From Cudoniella acicularis (lineage: Eukaryota > Ascomycota > Leotiomycetes > Helotiales > Helotiaceae), in contig JAAMPI010001713.1 in assembly GCA_013054445.1 (NCBI GenBank), positions 1-11,132 of the forward strand: a stretch of 11,132 nucleotides of DNA, written 5' to 3'. Below the pieces are notes generated by a model, which did no database searches, was not told the origin of the DNA, and worked only from the letters and a program-made list of their open reading frames with translations. Positions 7,573-11,132 of this stretch are shown one piece after another. The position numbers were made by a program, and so were the translations under genes. Every line of letters starts with the position of its first letter. Position 1 is the first letter of the stretch.

Positions 7573-7578
7573 CACGTG
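7573..7578. promoter_or_regulatory. CACGTG E-box upstream of micropeptide gene 1
   Basis: GCACGTGAT lies about 195 bp upstream of the TATA-like element at 7372 on the minus strand and 40 bp from the 7618 palindrome. Confidence 0.35.
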
Positions 7579-7617
7579 ATAGAGCTCTCGTGCAGGGTTT
7601 TGGGACTGGGAAAGCGT

Positions 7618-7637
7618 GCGGGTCAACTTTAACCCGC
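7618..7637. repeat. 20-bp near-perfect palindrome, Zn2Cys6-site-like
   Basis: GCGGGTCAACTTTAACCCGC has 6-bp GC-rich arms and further inner pairing with a single mismatch. It contains everted-type CGG...CCG half sites, the pattern bound by dimeric fungal Zn(II)2Cys6 regulators. It is about 240 bp upstream of the TATA-like element of micropeptide gene 1. Confidence 0.5.
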
Positions 7638-8635
7638 GGCTCATTATTTCAATGGCAGTCTTTTGTAGGGAGTCGAGTGTTGCTAGATGTCAATTGGATG
7701 TTATTGAGAATGAAGAAAACTTGACGTGTATGAGGAGGACATTGAGCAGTTTTGGACCTTTGGTTGGACAGCGAGAAATTAATCCAAATTTCTTTTCCCA
7801 GAGACTGAACTTGTGATGGTTTTTTGGGGAAATAAGATGAAGGAAAGAAAGAGACACTCGTACTGGTAAAACTCTTTTTCTTTTGGGGAATCAAAATGGT
7901 TGTGAACAGAGCAGAAAGCTTAGAAAAATAAATCTGAACAATAGGCTGTTGACTTGGCACTTGAAATTGAAATTGCGACGGCAGACTACTAGGATAATTC
8001 AAGGACAGCATTGACAAGTTGTATTAAAGGCCATCGAAATTATAACAATAAAACAGGTGTGTCTGTCCCATCCATTCGTGAAAACGTCGCAGCTTATGTA
8101 GGCTCTGATTTTTCGACTTTCCGACCACGAACCCAAATGTATCCATCCCCCAAAGTCCAATACCCCGGAACACCAAATTGATATAAGAACTCCCGTTAAA
8201 ATGCCTAATTATAGCGATAAATAAATCGTGGATCTGATAACCGTGGACAGAAATGAATATGCGACGCTCGGTGTCCAGCAGAAATTATTCGTGATCGTGT
8301 GAAATGATGTTTCTAGGGTCAATATTTAAGCCATAATGTCTTATCCGTTGCCGTATATTTGGAGAGATATCCTTCTGAGTGCCTTAAATTGATGATAGAT
8401 GGATGAGAGGTGGACCAAGAGCGGTGGCGGATATGTGTCGAAGTGATGACCGAAGGAGCCAGCCTGAGCTTTGCCTTAGGGACATCCGCAGGTTGAGAAA
8501 GTTGTGAGCCGAAGATCGAAGGTCGGTAGTGCCGTAACATTGTGTGATAGTTATTCGGATTGTGATCGAGACTTTGCCTGTTCGGTGGCCCTAGGTCCCT
8601 CTTCTCTTCTATCGCGTCCCAATTAACTCCATCCT
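7638..8635. other. Non-coding stretch between the micropeptide genes' flanks
   Basis: I see no supportable gene. The minus-strand frame at 7649-8017 begins at TTG and has low-complexity Ser/Pro/Phe/Lys sequence from CT-rich DNA. Part of the region should be the 3' flank of the 8636-8749 ORF and part the distal promoter of the 7060-7173 ORF. Confidence 0.5.
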
Positions 8636-8749
8636 CTATGCCGCAGAGCTTGAGCTGGTTGGCTTCTCTCTTGAAATGTTGATGAGAGAAACAACCCCAA
8701 TGAGGAAGAGAACAGCAACAAGTGCGCCCAAAGCAGGGATGAGCCCCAT
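8636..8749 (-). CDS. Single-span membrane micropeptide 2 (37 aa), paralogue of the 7060-7173 ORF
   Basis: ATG at 8749-8747, TAG at 8638-8636. It starts MGLIPALGALVAVLFLIGVV, a hydrophobic span of about 20 residues, followed by SLINISREKP and a Ser/Ala tail. The core FLIGVVSLINISREKP shares nine of sixteen positions with the 7060-7173 ORF (F, I, G, S, L, I, I, K, P). In seven of those nine codons the third base differs (for example ATC/ATT, GGC/GGG, TCG/TCT, CCG/CCA), so similarity is held at protein rather than DNA level. The start context (ATCATGG) has A at -3 and G at +4. A candidate TATA element lies about 50 bp upstream. Function is unknown. Confidence 0.65.
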   Translation of the reverse strand: MGLIPALGALVAVLFLIGVVSLINISREKPTSSSSAA

Positions 8750-8794
8750 GATTATTGCGGGATGAATCGGCTGGTGAAATTCGTCCGGGAAGGT

Positions 8795-8802
8795 TAAATA
8801 TA
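8795..8802 (-). promoter_or_regulatory. Candidate TATA element of micropeptide gene 2
   Basis: Minus-strand TATATTTA lies about 46 bp upstream of the ATG at 8749, which would give a very short leader. A second AT element (TTTTTATAC, around 8837-8845) further upstream is an alternative. Confidence 0.3.
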
Positions 8803-9026
8803 GAGGCAGGAGGAAACTTTGGAAGTGACAGATTTGTATAAAAAGAGCGAAACAAAACCAAAGGTCTGCGAGTTACTCGAAAAGAAGGCGATCTTGTAAA
8901 TAAAAAATGGAGGGGGTTCAAGGTGGCAGCTACCAGACTTATTGGAGGGGCCGCTTCATATATGACAGTTTGACAGGCTTGCAGATGCAACCCGCATAGC
9001 TTTTACAACAATCTTATCCCCGTTGG

Positions 9027-9046
9027 TTGTACTTCGTACAGTACAA
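9027..9046. repeat. 20-bp inverted repeat
   Basis: TTGTACT-TCGTAC-AGTACAA has perfect 7-bp arms around a 6-base centre, about 280 bp upstream of micropeptide gene 2. Confidence 0.45.
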
Positions 9047-9393
9047 GCTTTGATTTGAGCAATTGTGCGTTATTTTGGGAGCTGATTATCCATGCCATCC
9101 AGTACGATCTTGGGTAAAGCAACTTCAAACGACGCTACAAAGCAAAGCGTAATCAATCTAGATTCTGTACGAACGAATCCCCCAATAACGAATTGCACAA
9201 TGCGAGAAGAACAGGACCAATAATAAGCGCAGCCAATTAAAGTCTTCGCTGTCCGTGGCCTGCCGCTGAGCAGAAATTTGCCGATGCGGAGGAGTTCGTA
9301 TGCCAGAATTGTGGAAAACCGGTTGGAAATCCTCTCGGTGGGACAGGTAGTACTTGGCCAATCCTAGTGGCCGCTGTGCGCTACGCGAATACG

Positions 9394-9420
9394 TTACCCC
9401 TGGATTATTCTCGGGGGTAA
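9394..9420. repeat. Inverted repeat with 7-bp arms
   Basis: TTACCCC and GGGGTAA are separated by 13 bases, in the upstream region of the secreted-protein gene. Confidence 0.4.
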
Positions 9421-9432
9421 TTCGAGGTTTGG

Positions 9433-9438
9433 CACGTG
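9433..9438. promoter_or_regulatory. CACGTG E-box upstream of the secreted-protein gene (distal)
   Basis: GCACGTGAC, about 310 bp upstream of the ATG at 9742. Confidence 0.4.
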
Positions 9439-9561
9439 ACTGTATACACCTCGGTATGATGCAACGGTATCTATCTTCTATTATACTATCTTTAAGTCTT
9501 TATCGCGCCCAAAAACTAACTAGCATAGAGTGAAAAATGATTTTTATCTCGAAGTTCATGC

Positions 9562-9567
9562 CACGTG
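9562..9567. promoter_or_regulatory. CACGTG E-box upstream of the secreted-protein gene (proximal)
   Basis: CCACGTGAC, about 175 bp upstream of the ATG and 40 bp from the TATA-like element. Two copies in the same orientation (CACGTGAC) make this the best-supported E-box promoter in the window. Confidence 0.45.
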
Positions 9568-9604
9568 ACCGGTCCTTATCTTTTCAATCGGTGTCCTGGA
9601 TTGG

Positions 9605-9612
9605 CATATAAC
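9605..9612 (+). promoter_or_regulatory. TATA-like element of the secreted-protein gene
   Basis: CATATAAC is followed after about 30 bp by CA-rich sequence (GAACTCCACAACATCAG) typical of fungal transcription starts. This would place the short ORF at 9677 inside the leader. Confidence 0.45.
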
Positions 9613-9676
9613 TAGGGTGTTGACGCGTCGTCAGCTTGAACTCCACAACATCAGTGAAAAACCTCAGCATCGCATC

Positions 9677-9739
9677 ATGAATCTCTGCGTCTCTCTCACC
9701 TATAATTTCATACCCAATACATCCCGCGATACTGGATAA
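9677..9739 (+). CDS. Upstream ORF (20 codons) in the leader of the secreted-protein gene
   Basis: ATG at 9677 reads MNLCVSLTYN and continues to TAA at 9737-9739, 20 codons, ending two bases before the main ATG at 9742. If transcription starts near 9635-9645, ribosomes meet this ATG first, so the main ORF would depend on leaky scanning or on termination-reinitiation at the adjacent start. The peptide resembles nothing known to me. Confidence 0.4.
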   Translation: MNLCVSLTYNFIPNTSRDTG

Positions 9740-9741
9740 AA

Positions 9742-11132
9742 ATGCTGTTACGCTGGTTTCTTTGCTCCACTTATCTCGTCAGCTTTTCGCAGGCTGGTCC
9801 GCAACAATTCCCTATCAGCCTAGAAACTGAGGTGCAAAATCCCAATACCTTTAAAGATAACGCACGCGACAAAGGCCCTGAGATCTTCAATGCTGTGCAC
9901 TCTGCGATGCGACAATGGGGTTCTTCGCTCAAGCACAATGGCATGTCTTTTCTCCCCGTCAAAGTTCCGGCCAAAACCCAGTTGTACCACGGCAGTCGCG
10001 TGAAGGAACCGGTGACGGGCATGGAATGGTTGGCCTTTGAAATTGAGCATGCTGAAATGTTTGCCCGATCACGTGGAAGACCTCCCCCTGGGAAAGGGGA
10101 CAGACCGGGGCGCCCTAGAGGACCTGGTGGGCCCAAAGACCCCGATCGAGGACAACCAGATGGCGGCCCTGGGCTCAATCCTCCTCCTATGGAAGGGGAT
10201 AACAAAGGCTATCTTCATATTTACCAAACAAATCGAGACTTATCGAAGCTGCTGTATATCGATGGTACGTCTGCAGGCAAGACATCAATGGGAACACTTG
10301 ACACAACGGATATTGTCCTACGCAATGTGACAGACTCAACCGCGCCATGGGGAGACTATCAGCGAGCGGAAGATTTGTGCTCACTTGGGCTGGAATGGGA
10401 TGTGGAAGGGTTCATTCGGATGGAGGCCGGATTTGAGCTGATCCTGTGCAATTTCACTGATGGACTGGACTTTGTCTCTGCTTACCAACGACCACCATAC
10501 GATCAGCCGGAAGGATACGCTGGTCTGTACCAGTTTGAGTATGTGAGGGGGGTGGCACAACGTTATCACGGCATCACTGCAGGCAGGGTGCAGGTAGATT
10601 ACTCATCGATGGCTTCCGCCTACTTTTATCCTCTCAACCTCACAAATCCAGATGAAACAAAATCCGACCTGCCTAGATTGGTGTCTGCCGAATCAGAAGG
10701 GATTCAACGCCTCAAAACACATGTTCACCATAGTTTGTCTCAGAGCAGGGCTCATGGACATCAAACCATTGACTGGCAAGGTGTGGTGGACATGATTGTT
10801 ACTCGCTACTCAGATCGCCTGAAGCTATTGGCCTCTAGCACCTCATCCCAATTGGAAATGTTATACGAGATTAATTTTCTGTTGAGCATTTTCATCGATT
10901 ACAACAGCACCGATATTCCAAGCGCCAAAGAGTCGTGCACCACTCATTACCTGAAATCGGTATTTCCAATCACGCATCAAGACTATTTGATCCATGAGGC
11001 TGTCTCGAGTGTTTCTTCCAAAATATGCGACACGCTTTTCGAAGTTCGAGGTCTCTTGTTGGATGCAGAGAAAGGTAATTTGAGCATGGAAAGAGATGCC
11101 AAAGCAGCAGTAGAGGAATTGATATCGGTCTT
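9742..11132 (+). CDS. Secreted glycoprotein of an uncharacterised fungal family; 3' end outside window
   Basis: An uninterrupted frame of 463 codons runs to the right edge with no intron needed. The first 18 residues (MLLRWFLCSTYLVSFSQA) form a signal peptide with a likely SQA/GP cleavage. NxS/T sequons sit at residues 195, 237, 299, 388 and 446, as expected for a protein in the secretory pathway. A conserved-looking N-terminal domain (EIFNAVHSAMRQWGSSLKHN, LYHGS, GMEWLAFEIEHAEMFAR) is interrupted by a Gly/Pro/Arg-rich linker (residues 111-149) and resumes at GYLHIYQTN with LLYIDGTSAGK and GTLDT. Later come FIRMEAGFELILC and a helical C-terminal part. I associate this with a widespread, uncharacterised secreted fungal protein family. 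The YHG plus FARS-type spacing faintly recalls ADP-ribosyltransferase-like folds, but I cannot support an activity. Confidence 0.85.
   Translation, partial: MLLRWFLCSTYLVSFSQAGPQQFPISLETEVQNPNTFKDNARDKGPEIFNAVHSAMRQWGSSLKHNGMSFLPVKVPAKTQLYHGSRVKEPVTGMEWLAFEIEHAEMFARSRGRPPPGKGDRPGRPRGPGGPKDPDRGQPDGGPGLNPPPMEGDNKGYLHIYQTNRDLSKLLYIDGTSAGKTSMGTLDTTDIVLRNVTDSTAPWGDYQRAEDLCSLGLEWDVEGFIRMEAGFELILCNFTDGLDFVSAYQRPPYDQPEGYAGLYQFEYVRGVAQRYHGITAGRVQVDYSSMASAYFYPLNLTNPDETKSDLPRLVSAESEGIQRLKTHVHHSLSQSRAHGHQTIDWQGVVDMIVTRYSDRLKLLASSTSSQLEMLYEINFLLSIFIDYNSTDIPSAKESCTTHYLKSVFPITHQDYLIHEAVSSVSSKICDTLFEVRGLLLDAEKGNLSMERDAKAAVEELISV

Larger units (their letters stand above)
8803..9604. other. Shared upstream region between micropeptide gene 2 and the secreted-protein gene
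   Basis: The two flanking genes diverge, so this region should hold both promoters. I see no gene in it. It contains two perfect hairpin-type inverted repeats (9027-9046, 9394-9420) and two CACGTGAC sites. Confidence 0.5.

Noticed and set aside
8319..8990. 223-codon minus-strand open frame across 8319-8990
   Set aside because: It starts at a non-ATG codon, runs through the promoter, leader and coding region of micropeptide gene 2 in another frame, and resembles no protein.
9771..10205. 144-codon minus-strand Pro/Gly/Ser-rich frame
   Set aside because: It is an antisense shadow of the Gly/Pro/Arg linker of the secreted-protein gene.

Overview
The window looks like nuclear DNA of a filamentous ascomycete. 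Genes carry short GT-AG introns (65, 70 and 115 bp), one with a TGCTAAT branch-point-like sequence. Leaders are CA/CT-rich with TATA elements, spacing is loose, and one gene is a single-copy reverse-transcriptase-like gene of a type known mainly from fungi. A Leotiomycetes-like host is a guess.

Layout. (1) 1-1790, minus: a membrane-anchored cytochrome P450 with two introns, running off the left edge and broken by a one-base frame change near 585-600. (2) 1791-2679: non-coding, holding the RT-gene 3' flank and the P450 promoter region. (3) 2680-5618, minus: a two-exon, about 940-residue reverse-transcriptase-like protein of the domesticated RVT type. An almost perfect copy of the histone H3 N-terminal tail lies inside it, at codons 4160-4249, followed by an acidic tract, in the stretch between RT motif 2 and motif A. 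An eight-base homopolymer at 2991-2998 shifts the frame of its last ~100 codons. (4) 5619-7059: the RT promoter (TATA, a perfect 14-bp tandem duplication in the leader) and a diverged ~180-bp tandem duplication carrying a second minus-strand TATA box. (5) 7060-7173 and 8636-8749, minus: two 37-codon ORFs encoding single-span membrane micropeptides that are recognisably paralogous (shared core F-x-I-G-x-x-S-L-I-x-I-x-x-x-K-P), with mainly synonymous differences in the conserved codons. Both are too short for ordinary gene callers. (6) 9742-11132, plus: the 5' part of a secreted, N-glycosylated protein, preceded by a 20-codon upstream ORF that ends two bases before the main start.

No shared pathway links these genes. 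They look like independent neighbours in a gene-poor stretch. The strongest candidates for undescribed biology are the H3-tail mimic inside the RT-like protein and the pair of membrane micropeptides. The two coding frame breaks both fall in short homopolymer contexts, so sequencing or assembly error must be excluded before either gene is called a pseudogene.
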